Source of the DNA: Glandiceps talaboti
Lineage: Eukaryota > Hemichordata > Enteropneusta > Spengelidae
NCBI RefSeq assembly: GCF_964340395.1
Contig: NC_135562.1
Location: 12,085,543 to 12,149,542, forward strand
DNA length: 64,000 nt
Direction of reading: 5' to 3'
The notes beneath the pieces were generated by a model. It made no database searches. It was not told where the DNA came from and saw only the letters and a list, made by a program, of their open reading frames with translations. A program made the position numbers and the translations under genes. Below are positions 39,078 through 51,608 of this stretch, piece by piece (the first letter of the stretch is position 1; each line of letters starts with the position of its first letter).

Positions 39078-39290
39078 TTTTCATTGAAATGTAACCCTCT
39101 TTCTCACTTTGTTGTTGGGCTGATAGTTCTTCCCTTAGTTTTGAAATCTGTTGTTCCTTCTCTTTGAGTTGTTCAGACATCTTTTTGCCTAGTATGTGTT
39201 GCTCCTTGTCATGCTTGTCATTGAGTTCTCTATACCTTTTTTGTAACTTAACAATTTCTGCAAGAGCTTCATCAAGTTGATTTTTAAGAA
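39078..39290 (-). CDS. Gene 2 exon: 71-residue coiled coil
   Basis: A 213 bp phase 1-1 exon (acceptor GCATAG, donor A|GTAAGT). The product is rich in Leu, Glu, Lys and Gln in heptad spacing, for example LKNQLDEALAEIVKLQKRY and LKEKEQQISKLREELSAQQQ, as expected of a parallel coiled coil. This is a probable oligomerisation segment between the TRADD-N-like part and the DEDs. The family cannot be named. Confidence 0.75.
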
Positions 39291-39324
39291 CTATGCAAGA
39301 AAAGAAACAAAATTACCAAAATTA

Positions 39325-40165
39325 GTGCCAATGGTATTGTAGCACAACTGTACATTTTTTTTAAAAGTTTACCCACATGCTGATGCATGCTTGGTATAGG
39401 TATTCACTAGGTGATCCGGTTGCCTATCCAATCCTGTTGTTATTTTGACGGTGTCTATAGAGCTTGGCATGATTGGACATTGCGTGGAGAGTCCCCAACA
39501 TGCCTGACGCTCGATTGTGATTGAGAGACGGTGGATGATGTGATCAAAGGGGGTAGCAGCATTCCTCCTCCGGATAGAGCTTGTCTAAGCAAGCTGCTGG
39601 CCTCATTCAGTGCCTGACATGCCTCAGATATCATGGCACTGTTCAGAGAAGCGAATTCATCTGTACTAGAAGTATTGGAGTGGCCGCCGCCCCACTTCTA
39701 TGATGACCAGACAACATTTTCAACTGCGGAAACATGTGACCAAGTACTTCTTGAGATATAAGTTTTTGACCAAAAATGAACATTTTTACACCTCATTTGC
39801 ATATCACTCATGGAATCATTGTATGCTTAATATTTCTTCGTCCATACATCCCTAGCTGCATTACCATTAAATTTCAGCCCAATCTGCTCAGTAGTTTTGG
39901 AATTATAGATTTTCAACCAAAAAGACACATTTTTAGCCCTAATTTGCATATCACTGATGGAATCATCATGTCATAAACAAATCTTACTTTACACCCCCTT
40001 AAGAATGTTCCCACCAAATGTAAGTTTTTTGACCAAAAATCACATTTTTTGACCCAAATCACACACCTGTGATGTGATCATTTTGATTTGAACAATTTCC
40101 CACCCAAGATAATGGACCCACCAAATATCATGGCAATCGGTTCAGCGGTTTTTGACTTTAAGTTG

Positions 40166-40225
<60 letters not shown>

Positions 40226-40276
40226 GACGCCGGGCGATCCCTATAGCACTACTGAACCTCAGTTCAGGTGTGCTAA
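39325..40276 (+). mobile_element. Helitron-like repeat, copy 5 with foreign insert
   Basis: Starts GTGCCAATGGTATTGTAGC. Its 5' tandem units are replaced by foreign sequence (39445-39715), then it continues to (AC)n and CTAA at 40273-40276. Confidence 0.6.
39445..39700 (-). pseudogene. Unidentified coding-like fragment inside a repeat
   Basis: The minus strand is open for about 83 codons, with well-formed protein-like text (TDEFASLNSAMISEACQALN, SSLLRQALSGGGM). It is GC-richer than its surroundings. There is no splice phase match to gene 2 and a TAG lies immediately upstream. Perhaps a captured fragment of another mobile element's protein; not identified. Confidence 0.4.
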
Positions 40277-40279
40277 AAA

Positions 40280-40590
40280 TGCAAACAAAATGAGAGGTTG
40301 AAATAAAAATGCAAACAAAATGATAGGTTGAAATAAGAATGTGAACACAATTAGTTAAAATTGCAAAATGAGAGGTTGAAAAAAAAATGCAAACAAAATG
40401 AGAGGTTGAAATAAAAATGCAAACACAAGAAGATAAAAATCCTAACAAAATGAGATGAAAATGCAAACAAGAGAGGTTGAAATAAAAATGCAAACACAAT
40501 GAAATAAAAATGCAACAAAATGAGAGGTTGAAATAAAAATATAAACACAATTAGATAAAAATGGAGACAAAATGGGAGAGTGAAATGAAA
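40280..40590. repeat. ~31 bp minisatellite in intron
   Basis: About ten imperfect units containing AATGCAAACAAAATGAGAGG and TTGAAATAAAA. Non-coding; long Phe/Leu-rich frames on the minus strand are by-products. Confidence 0.85.
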
Positions 40591-40787
40591 ATGTAAACTA
40601 AAACTAAGACAAGTGTTTTGGCACTAATCTCACCCCATAGACATATGGATACACATGACCAAATGTAGGTGCCCTGAGCCTAGATCTCATCTGTTGTTGG
40701 GGCTAAAACATGGTGACCCATCTACCAATCCAGCTCCCCCCCCCCCAAAAAAAAAAAATCATTCTCGTGGCTAAAAATCATAATTAC

Positions 40788-40865
40788 CTAGATGCATGGC
40801 CGTTTCATTCCTTTTCGTCACTTCTTCACTTGGGCTGAGTTCTTGAGCAGTTATCATTTCACCTC
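40788..40865 (-). CDS. Gene 2 exon: 26-residue linker
   Basis: A 78 bp phase 1-1 exon, acceptor TTATTAG and donor G|GTAATT, encoding GEMITAQELSPSEEV and TKRNETAMHL. No domain; called from splice sites and phase. Confidence 0.5.
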
Positions 40866-41663
40866 CTAATAACAACAGAAAAAAATGAATGAATATCAAA
40901 CCCTGTTAGTGCTTCAAGGTTTTTCAAGTGTTTTTTTTTCACATGCCCACAGACACCATGCCACCACAGCACAAATGAATGTTCTTGTTCTAAAATGTGA
41001 ATTCTTAGTATTTAAACCATATATTTATACTAAAACTCTAACCTGTCATTCATCTTACTACGTACAGAAGCATCATACAAGACTTTCATACTACACAGTA
41101 GGACATCTTTGCTGTTTGTGATAATTTAAAAAAAAAATGTTTATCCTCATACCAATCCATCCATGCAAGAAGCAACATTATTTTACGGTTGCCATTTGCA
41201 GTATTTTTGTTATAAAGGTAACAATACAGCTACAGCTCTTCCTACGATTACAGCTCTGCCTAGGCCCAGTTATTATTAAAGAAATTAGGAACATACATTT
41301 TGGGATTATGGTTGTAATAACAACCCCCCCCCCCTTCCTGGTGGGGATCAGTGATCAAAATGATATATGGACATGGTGACCTTTGGAGTGCATATTTCCA
41401 GGCTAAAAATACACATCCCACAGGGCACCATGTGTCTAGACAGGGAATGTACATTTGGAGAGCCAGCTATTACTCCAAAATGGAGGTCATCTACCATTGG
41501 CCAAAATCCATCCAACAGTGCATCATACATGTATTCTTACAAAATCATAACTTGGTCTAATAACGGGTTATCTTTTTATTCAAGAAGTCTAAAATGAGGT
41601 CTAGATTTAGGGAGGCTCATACACCCATACACCCATACCCCAAGTGTATAGAGGCCTGCATAC
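40866..41663. other. Intron of gene 2
   Basis: No element recognised apart from a C run near 41325. Short frames here look accidental. Confidence 0.4.
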
Positions 41664-41744
41664 CTAGTGATATGTCATCATCACTTTCCATCACATCATC
41701 TTCATCAAAGGAAACTCTCTTGGGAGGGGGTGATCCACCATCTC
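41664..41744 (-). CDS. Gene 2 exon: 27-residue acidic linker
   Basis: An 81 bp phase 1-1 exon, acceptor GTTTAG and donor G|GTATGC, encoding DGGSPPPKRVSF and DEDDVMESDDDIS. Strongly acidic, no domain. Confidence 0.55.
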
Positions 41745-42107
41745 CTAAACAGTACAAGAAAGGATAAGTGATAAGTTGAAATTGAATTGACAATGTTATG
41801 ATGTTTATTTAAAACTGTTAATGTTGCAAAATTATGCAAATCATTAAACACATTACATGAAACCTTTCACATAAAACAACTAATCATTTGTCATCAAAGG
41901 GCCAAGATACCTTGAGAATAATAATATGGACGCTAAATATGAGTTAAATTACATTGCATTCATTCACGTTCACTTACCAACATTGAGTTAATTGAACTCA
42001 GAACTTAGGCAGGACTGATGTATGGGAGACTTGGTATATTATTAAGTTCAGATTGATGCCTACTCAATACTGATAAGGGCAAGTGAATGAAACCACCACA
42101 TTTTATT

Positions 42108-44784
42108 TCAGGGGTGAACAAATCCATTGGTCCTGGGTCCGGGACTAGTGGTTGTTTTGGGTGGACCACACAAATTTTACCTTGTCTGGTCTGTTGGACC
42201 AGTACCTTACTGTAAATAACTATGTTAAAAAGTTGTCTGAATATACAGATTCATAGGCAAGATTTAAAGGTGATTCAAAATGCTCACATTCACTATTGTT
42301 ATTTTGCTAGACGACATGTTTGTGAAATGTATACTGGTTTTAAAATTTTAAAAAAGCGTCTGCAAACACCTTAGAATGACCCTTTTTCAGTCCGTTCCCT
42401 TCGGATTTACTTCGAGAGTTTTCGGGTATTTCCGGTCCCACCTAGACCACGGGATTTTATGACGTCATAGAGAGACATCGTTAGCACGTAGCCTATGACG
42501 AGCGTAGTCAACAGGTACGTGAATAAAACTCAACAGCATTGTGAAAAAATACATTGCCGGTGGTTGTAATAGACATCAGTAAACAAAAACTACAGTCTAC
42601 ATGTCTTATTAACAAACATTTACTGATATTTACTCACACTTTCTGACTAATTGTCAGTGTCTGTGGGTATAAATGCTAAAATATTATGTCCCCATATTAT
42701 GGAAATATAAATCAAAACGGCTAGACTAGATATACATAAACACTTGTAATGTCGCGTGTTTCACATTCAGTGACTTTTATTTATCTCATGTTTTATTATT
42801 TGCCGATAAGAAGCATCACAATACCATCAACACACAAGACACATCGATGGCATATTTTAGCCTACTATACTTGTACTCGCTGATGTCGCCTTTTGAACGG
42901 CGCATTTAGTAACAAAGTAAACATATTTCATCTCGAATAGATATACTAGCTATTAGAATACCCATATTATCAGCAATAAAAATTGTAAAGAATTACGAAA
43001 TTTCGTGTTGTCATTTATATGACTTTAGCAACTCGTCTGGAAGAAAACTTGTATGGTTTCCCTTGTGGCGATATCACTTCATACAACAAGCCTATTTAAT
43101 ATTCAATAGAAGAATGTTGTAACGAATCATGGTATTCGAAGTATACAGTTTAGGAAACCAACAAATCAAATATCGCGATGTGTTCATGATATTATATATG
43201 ATTGGACAATATTGACGTCGGCAATCAAGGTCGTGACCCCAGCACATGGTTATCGGGAAAGTCTGCAACTAGATATTACTACTAGACACGTTCGCTTCGG
43301 TCCAATTTCTCAGTGTTTGGTTTGACGTTAGAGACATTATTTCTGTACGACTTTTGCAATATATCTAATTAATAAATATGGATTATTTCAACACGTGGAT
43401 AAATTCAATCCGAATGTGCTCTCCGAGTCCATACGTACATACACTACTTCAGCTTTGATCGGCGGAACTCCCGGAACTATCCTACGTATATATACTGCTG
43501 CGACCGCGGTGACTGCCCGCGAAACAAAACTTGACAACACTACCCACCTACCGATAATCAAATATATAATAATCACATGAACACCATGATAAAAACACAC
43601 AATAATTCGAGTCCCCAACACGTCGATGAGTCCTAGCCTACGTATACGTATACATCTGTTCAGTCCGACTGCGAGTTTCAGAGGTTTTACATGGGTCTCA
43701 GACTCGGACTAGAGTATCGTGCCCTAGACAGCCCTGGCAGAAAATAATAGACGCAAACTTGCGTTCACAAGCCAAACATGTGACAATACAAGACCACAAC
43801 GAAAACTGTGAAACATTTACAGGTCACTCTCATTTTATATATGGACAACAAAATTAGGTCGGCCACAGTTCCATTTACATGTAAGGCTCGGAGCGTGATT
43901 CCATATGCTTGGAGCAAATCGAATCAATTAGTGTACTATGGGACCAACAAATATATTGTGGTACTGCATGTCCTGATACACCTTCTTGAAGTTTCCCATG
44001 GGTACGGTATTCTAATACCTAGTATATTTATTCGAGATGAAATAAAAGGCGACGCGAGTACGAGTACGTATAGTAGGCTAAAATATGCCGTCCTCGAGAT
44101 GCTGTCGACCCAGCTTCAACGCGTCACGACGCTTCTAAGCAAATGATAAAAATCAGATAAATAAAAGTCATTGAATGTGAAACACGCGACATTACAAGTG
44201 TTTATGTATATCTAGTCTAGCCGTTTTGATTTATATTTCCATAATATGGGGACATAATATTTTAGCATTTATACCCACAGACACTGACAATTAGTCAGGA
44301 AATGTGAGTAAATATCAGTAAATGTTGGTTAATAAGACATGTAGACTGTAGGTTTTGTTTACTGATGTCTATTACAACCACTGGCAATGTATTTTTTCAC
44401 AATGCTGTTGAGTTTTATTCACCTGTTGACTACGCTCGTCATAGGCTACGTGCTAACGATGTCTCTCTATGACGTCATAAAATCCCGTGGTCTAGGTGGG
44501 ACAGGAAACACCCGAAAACTCTCGAAGTAAATCCGAAGGGAACGGACTGAAAAAGGGTCATTCTAAGGTGTTTGCAGACGCTTTTTTAAAGTTTTAAAAC
44601 CAGAATACGTTTCACAAACATGTCGTCTAGGAAAATAGCAATAGTGATTGTGAGCATTTTTAATCACCTTTAATGTTCACGTTAGCGGGACCTGGGACCA
44701 CTAATTATTTCAGCAGTACCAGTGGATTTTTTAAGAGACTGGTCCAGGAACCACCAGTTCACAAAATGATTTGTTCACCCCTGT
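42108..44784. mobile_element. hAT-like element with very long inverted arms
   Basis: Ends are CAGGGGTGAACAAATC and its reverse complement. The arms of roughly 800-860 bp (42108-42970 and 43995-44784) are imperfect reverse complements through most of their length and share texts such as AACTCTCGAAGTAAATCCGA (right arm). The flanks ATTTTATT and ATTTCATT could be an 8 bp target duplication with one change. The ~1 kb core has no transposase that I can see. It sits in an intron of gene 2. Confidence 0.75.
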
Positions 44785-45133
44785 ATTTCATTTATTTATT
44801 TGATTCCATCTGTCAGTTTCTCTCAAACAAAGTCAATTCACAAGGTATTCTACCCATTTAACTATCAGGAATACGTAGACAATTAGTTTGAATATTATGT
44901 TTGAATGCCAACAGTCATTGTCAGTGATACATCCCCAATAATGAACAAATGTACCTGTGATACATGTGACCTTTATTTACGCATCAGTGGTCTTGCAAAT
45001 AATATTGACTGAAGGTAGACTTACCAAAGCGTAAGATGTTTTGTATTAATTGTTTACAATTTACTTTTACTAAATTTTCAGACAATGCTGGGCTAAACCA
45101 AGGTTTTAGGATACATATACTTGTGGTACTTAC
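44785..45133. other. Intron of gene 2
   Basis: No feature recognised. Confidence 0.4.
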
Positions 45134-45550
45134 TATTAATAAAAAACATTTCAACTTTGTTGAAGTTTTCATCTTCATATTCTGCTTGAAGTTGTAGAAA
45201 GACATCATTTTCTGCAGCACTGTCTTTCATTTGATCAGTTATCAACAATGGTTCAAATGCCCTAGCAAATTTCCCTGATTTGCATTTTGCTTCAAACTGA
45301 TACAAATGAAAGAGACACAGAAAGCTTATGTGTAGCCTTATGCAACCATTCTCAAGTTTCTTAAGCTCTCCACCACACTCCATTACGATCGTTTCAGCTT
45401 TCTCCTGTTGAGATCTTTCCTTGGTAACGTTTTGTGACATCTCATCAAATGCTGCATTATAACTTTCATTAAAATCATCGATATCACCTTCGTGCTTTCG
45501 CCTTGGATGGACAAAGGTTGGACGGAGGTTAATTTTAACATCAAGAGTTT
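45134..45550 (-). CDS. Gene 2 exon: TRADD-N-like domain
   Basis: A 417 bp phase 1-1 exon (acceptor TTCAACAG at 45551-45558, donor A|GTAAGT at 45134/45133), 139 residues. After a Lys/Asp-rich lead (KINLRPTFVHPRRKHEGD) and a Glu/Lys-rich helix comes GCIRLHISFLCLFHLYQFE, CKSGKFARAFEPLLITDQMK and FLQLQAEYEDENF. This strand-helix-strand pattern (hydrophobic strand, xxSGKxxxxFxxxLITxxM helix, short strand) resembles the TRADD N-terminal-like domain found in metazoan NLR and STAND proteins. The assignment is from memory of the family; a profile search would settle it. The exon itself is well supported. Confidence 0.6.
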
Positions 45551-45855
45551 CTGTTGAAGGAATTAGGTTAAAATGACATGCAGTTCTTAGTTCTGATAGT
45601 AAACAATAAGCTGCCAGATATTAGATAGTTATCATAAACAAGCCTTTAGACAAGCCAGTGCCCCCACCATAAATACCCCCCCCCCTCCCCATATAGATAA
45701 TTTACTTCGATGTGAGTAATAGAGGATTCAAAATGGACTGTTTTGACCCAGAAGAGTAAGGTCAAAGTCAATTATAACCTTATGGATAGATTAATACAAT
45801 ACAGTAACTGTACTGAAATTATATTATAATATTACACATTTTAGGCCAGACTCAC

Positions 45856-46038
45856 CTTGGTCAGAAGGGGATGTAGAGAGTTTCGGGTTCATTTCTTCAG
45901 GATTATCACTACCTGCAGCAGTCAAATCTGGTCTTGTAGATACTTTGGGAGCCTCATCTAACTTGTTCTCAACATCTGTACTTTTCATTTCCTCAGACTG
46001 CTCTCCTTTCTTAATACCGTTACCCAAACCTTGAATTT
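45856..46038 (-). CDS. Gene 2 exon: 61-residue low-complexity linker
   Basis: A 183 bp phase 1-1 exon (acceptor TTATACAG, donor G|GTGAGT), encoding KKGEQSEEMKSTDVENK and LSTSPSDQ, rich in Glu, Ser, Thr and Pro. No domain. Confidence 0.6.
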
Positions 46039-46319
46039 CTGTATAAAATATTTTACAAAATGTTTTATTCATGAAAGTGTCAATATTAAACATGTCTTGG
46101 AAATGGTGACAAACTGGGCATTTTAGGATGATCTAACAGTTTTGCCTAAGGAACTCCAGTATAAATCCACAACTATTCGTATAATATGTATATGAAATAT
46201 GGCTGCCAATTTCATGAAGATCGTGAAATAAAATTGTAATGTGCATAAGTGGACCTCTGTATCTATTTGTGCCAGTTTTGGTTGAAATTGGTCCATGCAC
46301 ATCACTGATGGGCATATGA

Positions 46320-46830
46320 ATGTGATGAATTTTTGCTATTTGACCTTGGAGAGTGATCAAGGTCAAAAGTCAAGGTCTACTTAGAAACTTCACTATGAAT
46401 AACATGGGTGTAGATACGTATTACTGAAGATCCTATCTAGTAAACTTCCAAGAGTTAGTGTACAAAATGTGAATTTTATAATAAATATGGCTTCCATTCA
46501 TCCATTACTGCCAAGGTTGTTTAATAAAGTCATGTGTGCATGTGGAGTACTGTTTCTGAAATTTATACCAGACGTGCTTGGATTTGGTCCATGCATCTCA
46601 TAAGTGTATACATGCAATTTGAATGTTTTTGGCCATCTGACCTTGAAAATGTTGGTCAAGGTCAAAGATTTATTAGGAAGCTACTCATGGATAATGTGTA
46701 AATACTCAAATGCGGTCCATAATTTCTGGGCCAAAGTGTACTTTTATGACACTTTATGCCTATTTCACACTGAAGATGGTCAATGTCAAAGGTCAAGACT
46801 GTTAGAAAGCTTGTTATTAATGACATAGGC
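46320..46830. repeat. Intronic repeat with TCAAGGTCA-type half-sites
   Basis: Three related ~150-200 bp segments each contain TGACCTTG followed within ~10-15 bp by TCAAGGTCA or a close variant (46342, 46637, 46780); a fourth lies at 48030. Non-coding. Confidence 0.6.
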
Positions 46831-47072
46831 AAGATCTCTATCAATAAAAGTAACACAATCTGAGCTCTGAAGGTTTTTTACTTGGGTGGGTTAACAAAAA
46901 TATTTTTAAATACATCTATTGGTTAAACTAATGAATTATAATTATAGTCTTTGATGGCATTAAACAAATTTTCCTGATGATCTCAGTACAGTTAAAAGGT
47001 TTTCAGCAAGACCACCACGGAACGATATATTTAGAATGGAATCACATGATCAAGACAAGAATCTTTAATAAT

Positions 47073-47219
47073 TGTTTAAGTTTTTTGACCAAAAATCACA
47101 CATGGGTGGTAAGATCATTTTGATTTGAACAATTTCCCATGATTTCCAAACTAGACACCTAAGGTAGCATACCTACCAAATATCATGGCAATCAGTCCAG
47201 CGATTTTTGACTTTTACAA

Positions 47220-47257
<38 letters not shown>

Positions 47258-47310
47258 CCACTTTGTCATGCCTACAGCATTACTGAACCTAAAAAGTTCA
47301 GTTGTGCTAA
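47073..47310 (+). mobile_element. Helitron-like repeat, copy 6 (3' end only)
   Basis: Only the last ~240 bp of the family: (AC)n, then ACTGAAC-CTAAAAA-GTTCAGT-TGTG-CTAA at 47307-47310, followed by T. Confidence 0.6.
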
Positions 47311-47353
47311 TAATTAATAATGTCTCGTTGTAGGTAACAATTGTTTTTCTTAC

Positions 47354-47521
47354 TTGAGGCTTGAGGTGCTTCCAAAAAGTCTAGAGTTTTTACTGAATGG
47401 GTCAATTGTTGTTTCTTAGAAACTTGTGAAGATTCATCGAATGTGCCAGAATTGGCCCTCTTTCTCTTTAGCCCAGGTTTGCCCTCATTGTTGTCAGCAC
47501 TTATACCATCAGATCCAATCT
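47354..47521 (-). CDS. Gene 2 exon: 56-residue basic/polar linker
   Basis: A 168 bp phase 1-1 exon (acceptor CATTGCAG, donor A|GTAAGA), encoding GISADNNEGKPGLKRKRANS and SQVSKKQQLTHSVKTL. GLKRKR could act as a nuclear signal; unproven. No domain. Confidence 0.6.
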
Positions 47522-48078
47522 CTGCAATGAAACCATGTGTTGAACATACCAGGTACATGTACATGTATGATTATCAGAATACAAACCTATACACTATACA
47601 GTATACAAAAAGATGTATTAACATTAGTCTTCATATAAATCATTGCCACCTAATCTCCATCATAAGAAATAATCCAGTAACGGCCACCCATTTAATACTA
47701 CTATCAATTCATAATATTAATACAGTTCGCACAAAATTGGCTCTGAAACCAACCCTTGAGATATAGAGATATAATCTAGCATTTTTAGTCCTTTGAACCA
47801 TATACTAATTACAATGACTATTTTTAGAAGATTACAACACTTGGGCAACATGGTCAGTAACTCCTGAGTATTCTTCATCACTTTTGTTTCCAAATAACAC
47901 ACAATGTCACACAAGCCTCCATTCGAAGCCATAGGCCCGAACTTGTGTTTTATTACAAAATGTAATATGCTGCAAATTTGAATGGTGTCTAGATACAAAA
48001 ATTTACAAATTATCGACAAATTTGCTATTTGACCTTGCATATTGAGGTCAAAGTCAAAAAGTCAAGATATAAAGATAG
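47522..48078. other. Intron of gene 2
   Basis: No element recognised except the TTGACCTTG / AGGTCAAAGTCA text near 48030. Confidence 0.4.
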
Positions 48079-49248
48079 TGCCAATGGCATTGTAGCAAAA
48101 CTGTATTTGGTTGTTGCTATACATCCCTGTTATCTTTGTAATATGCATTATCATTTCACTGTTGCTATTGGCATGGGCACGGTTGCTAGGGCATTTTGTC
48201 AAAATGTTTTGAACAATATCTGCAAAATAACACCTAAAGAAATATCCCCACCAAGTTTCCTAATTTACCTAATTTAGATTTTTAGACCTAATTTGCATAT
48301 TGCTGATGGGCTGATCATGTTGTGATACACCTTCATGTACACATCTCCATAGCCATTAAATTTCATCCAAATCTGCTGAACAGTTTTGCAATGATAGATT
48401 TTTGACCAAAAAGACACATTTGTGTACCTAATTTGCATATCTCTGATGGATCATCATGTCATCAACACTTCTTGATTTAAACAACCCTACGAACATTCCT
48501 ACCAAATCTCAGCCCCCATCTGCTCAGTAATTTGTAATTATAGATTTATGACCAAAAAGGCAAATTTTTATACCCAATTTGCAATTTATTGATGTGATCA
48601 TCAATTCATGAACAAATCCTAAACCCTAAGATTGCTCCAACTAAAGGTCAGTCCAATCTCCTCAGTTGTTTTGGAAATGTAGACTTTTGACCAAAAAGAC
48701 GCATTTTTAGCCCTAATTTACATATCAATGATGGGATCATCATCTCATGAACAATTCTTAATCTAAACATCCCTAAAAATGTTTCCACCAAATCTCAGCC
48801 CCATCTGCTCAATTATTTTGGAATTATAGACACATTTTAGACATCATCATGTCATACACAATTCTTAATCTAAACACCCCTACTAGAATGTTCCCATCAA
48901 ATTTCAAAACAATCTGCTGAGAAGTTTTTGAGTTTAAGTTTTATGACCAAAATTTGTATTTTTTTACCCAAAACACACGTGATGTGACCATTTTGCTTTG
49001 AACAATTTCCCAACTAGACACCACTAGTAATATTCCCACCATATACGATGCTGGTTGTCCACACACACGCACGCACACATGCATGCACGCACACACACAC
49101 ACACACACAAAAACACATGCATTTACGCATGCTCATGCAGGCACACAGACAGCCAGACAGACAGAGACAGAAAGAAAGAAAGATAGATAGACAGACATGG
49201 CACCATATGCCATATTCACTACTTAACCTTATAGTTCAGTTGTGCTAA
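48079..49248 (+). mobile_element. Helitron-like repeat, copy 7
   Basis: Starts GTGCCAATGGCATTGTAGCA. The 3' half contains at least six ~100 bp units (core ACCAAAAAGACACATTTTTA). Ends (AC)n(AGAC)n and CTAA at 49245-49248, followed by T. Confidence 0.65.
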
Positions 49249-50219
49249 TGATGTGCATATGTCTCACATACATGTTACTTGTAGTATGTTACATTTGTGC
49301 AAGGTTTGGTTGAAATCGGTACCAGATATATGAGGGTGAATGCACATACAACAAATATGACCACCCTTTAACCATATTTGATTTAGTTGCAAAACAAATT
49401 TGACATGCATATGTCTCATATAGCATGTTATCTTTGTTTGAAATTGATTGGTGCATGCCAGAGATATGGGGTGAATGCAGATGGAACCCAATGTATAATC
49501 CCCTCTTGGTGGTGCCTGTTTGGTGCTAACAGGGTCAATGAACGAACTTTGTTTATTTAGGGAAGGAGGGAGGCCTAGCGTCTGGTGTTCCAATCAACAC
49601 AAGTTTGGAAAACTATCACATCTTCAACAATAACAGATTCTGTATTTACTATTGAAATGTTGATAGGTTGATTAAAATTTACTGCTAATGTGATATACAG
49701 TACTAGGTTTCCGTTAATATTTTAACAGTCGGTACAAAACCAAGGCCAGGCCAAAATTGTATTTTTAGGATTCAGATTCAGATCCGATTTAACCCATTGA
49801 TCAGATTGGGATGCTTCTTTAGATTTATTTTTCAATCCCTTGTGAGTTTCAATAATTTTCATGAAAGGTTACGTCAGAATTGTCTTTCGAATACAGATTG
49901 GAAGGGATTGTTGGGTTGTGTTCTGTTCTTTCCAGATTAAAATTTAACTTTCTGCAAGAAAATTAACCTGTGACAAATAATAGTATGATAGGATAGTGGA
50001 CCAGGAAATGGAAATAGAGACAGCAATGTTTTCTTTGTGGCTTTTGACACAATGACAGCAATTACTTGAGAAAAACATGTTTTTATCCAGCTGGAGGCTG
50101 TTGGTATATATGCTACTTTAACCAAAATTTGTTTTGTAGATGCATGTGCATGGGCCATATCTCGAATATGAATTACAATATGATTCTGATACCAATATAT
50201 CTACAGCACTTAATGGAAA
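49249..50219. other. Intron of gene 2
   Basis: No gene or element recognised. Weak internal repetition of CATATGTCTCA near 49257 and 49411. Confidence 0.4.
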
Positions 50220-51477
50220 TGTGTATAGGTGACATTTGCTTAATGACTATCCAGTTGCCTATCCAACCATGTTGCTATCTTTGTGATATACGTGATCATT
50301 TGGCTGTTGCTATGGGCGGTCTTGTTGTTAGATATATTTGCATACACTGTTGAATGTTTTTGTTCACTTGTGTATGAATTCCTGATATTATCTTTGCAAT
50401 ATATGTGATAATTTGACTGTTGCTATAGGCGTGGTCTTCTTGCTAGGCAAATTTACATACATTTTTGAATGTTTATTCACTTGTCTATTATTCCCTGTTA
50501 TATTCGCAATATATGTGATCATTTGGCTGTTGCTATGGGCGGTCTTGTTGTTAGGTACATTTACATACATTTTATTTTTTGAATGTTTATTCATTTGCTT
50601 TCAATTCCTGTTGTTATCTTTGCAATATACGTGATTATTTAGTTGTTGCTATGGGCATGGTCTTGTTGCTAGACAAATTTACATACATTTTTGAAAGTTT
50701 GTTCAATTGTCTATTTATCCCTGTTGTTATCTTTGTGAAATACACGACCATTTGGCTGTTGCTATGGGAATGGTCATGGCTGCTAGGGATATCTGCATAC
50801 ATTTTCTTTTCATTTTCACTTCCTTGCCAGATGATGTTGTTATTTGAGCAAAATATACTGCCATTCGGTTGTTGCTAAGGGCGTGGTCATGGCTGCTAGG
50901 GCCAATTGTTTCAAAATATTTTGAAGAAAATCTACAGAATAACACTCCTAGAAACATCTCACCATGTTTCAGTCTCATTGACCAAGTACTTTTTGAGATT
51001 AAAATTAACATTTTTACACCTACTTTGCATATTACTGATGAGATCATTATATGCTTAATATGTCTTCATCTATACACCCCTAGATGCATCCCTCTTAAAT
51101 TTCAGCCCAATCTGCTGAGTAGTTTTGGAATTATAGGTTTCGACCAAAACGACACATTTTAGCCCTAATTTGCATAATACTTGGGGAATCATCATGTCAT
51201 GAACAAATCTTAACCTCCTCACAACTCAGAATGTTCCCATCAAATTTCATGCCAATCTGTCCAGTAGTTTTTTAGTTTAAATTTTGACCAAAAATCACTT
51301 TTCTTTTACACAAAACCAACACTTCTGATGCATTCATTTTCATTTGAACAATTTCCCAACTAGACACCAGAAGTAACATGACCACCAAATATCAAAGCAA
51401 TCGGTCCAGCAGTTTTTGACTTTAAAGTTGTTTACACCATAGACCCTCCACCAACTGTTGGTGGAGGGTCTATGTTT

Positions 51478-51509
<32 letters not shown>

Positions 51510-51606
51510 ACACAGACAGACAGACAGGCAGACAGACAGAAAGACAGGCAGGCAGACACTTTGACATGACTATAGCACTACTAAACCTTCAGTTCAGTTG
51601 TGCTAA
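50220..51606 (+). mobile_element. Helitron-like repeat, copy 8
   Basis: Has five to six ~120 bp 5' units, ~100 bp 3' units, (AC)n(AGAC)n, the hairpin and CTAA at 51603-51606. A small palindromic element interrupts its tail at 51438-51473. Confidence 0.65.
51438..51473. mobile_element. 36 bp palindromic mini-element with 8 bp target duplication
   Basis: Arms CATAGACCCTCCACCAAC and GTTGGTGGAGGGTCTAT meet almost without a loop. GTTTACAC flanks both sides (51430-51437 and 51474-51481). Other family copies have GTTTACAC once, uninterrupted. An 8 bp duplication fits hAT-type insertion. Confidence 0.8.
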
Positions 51607-51608
51607 AA

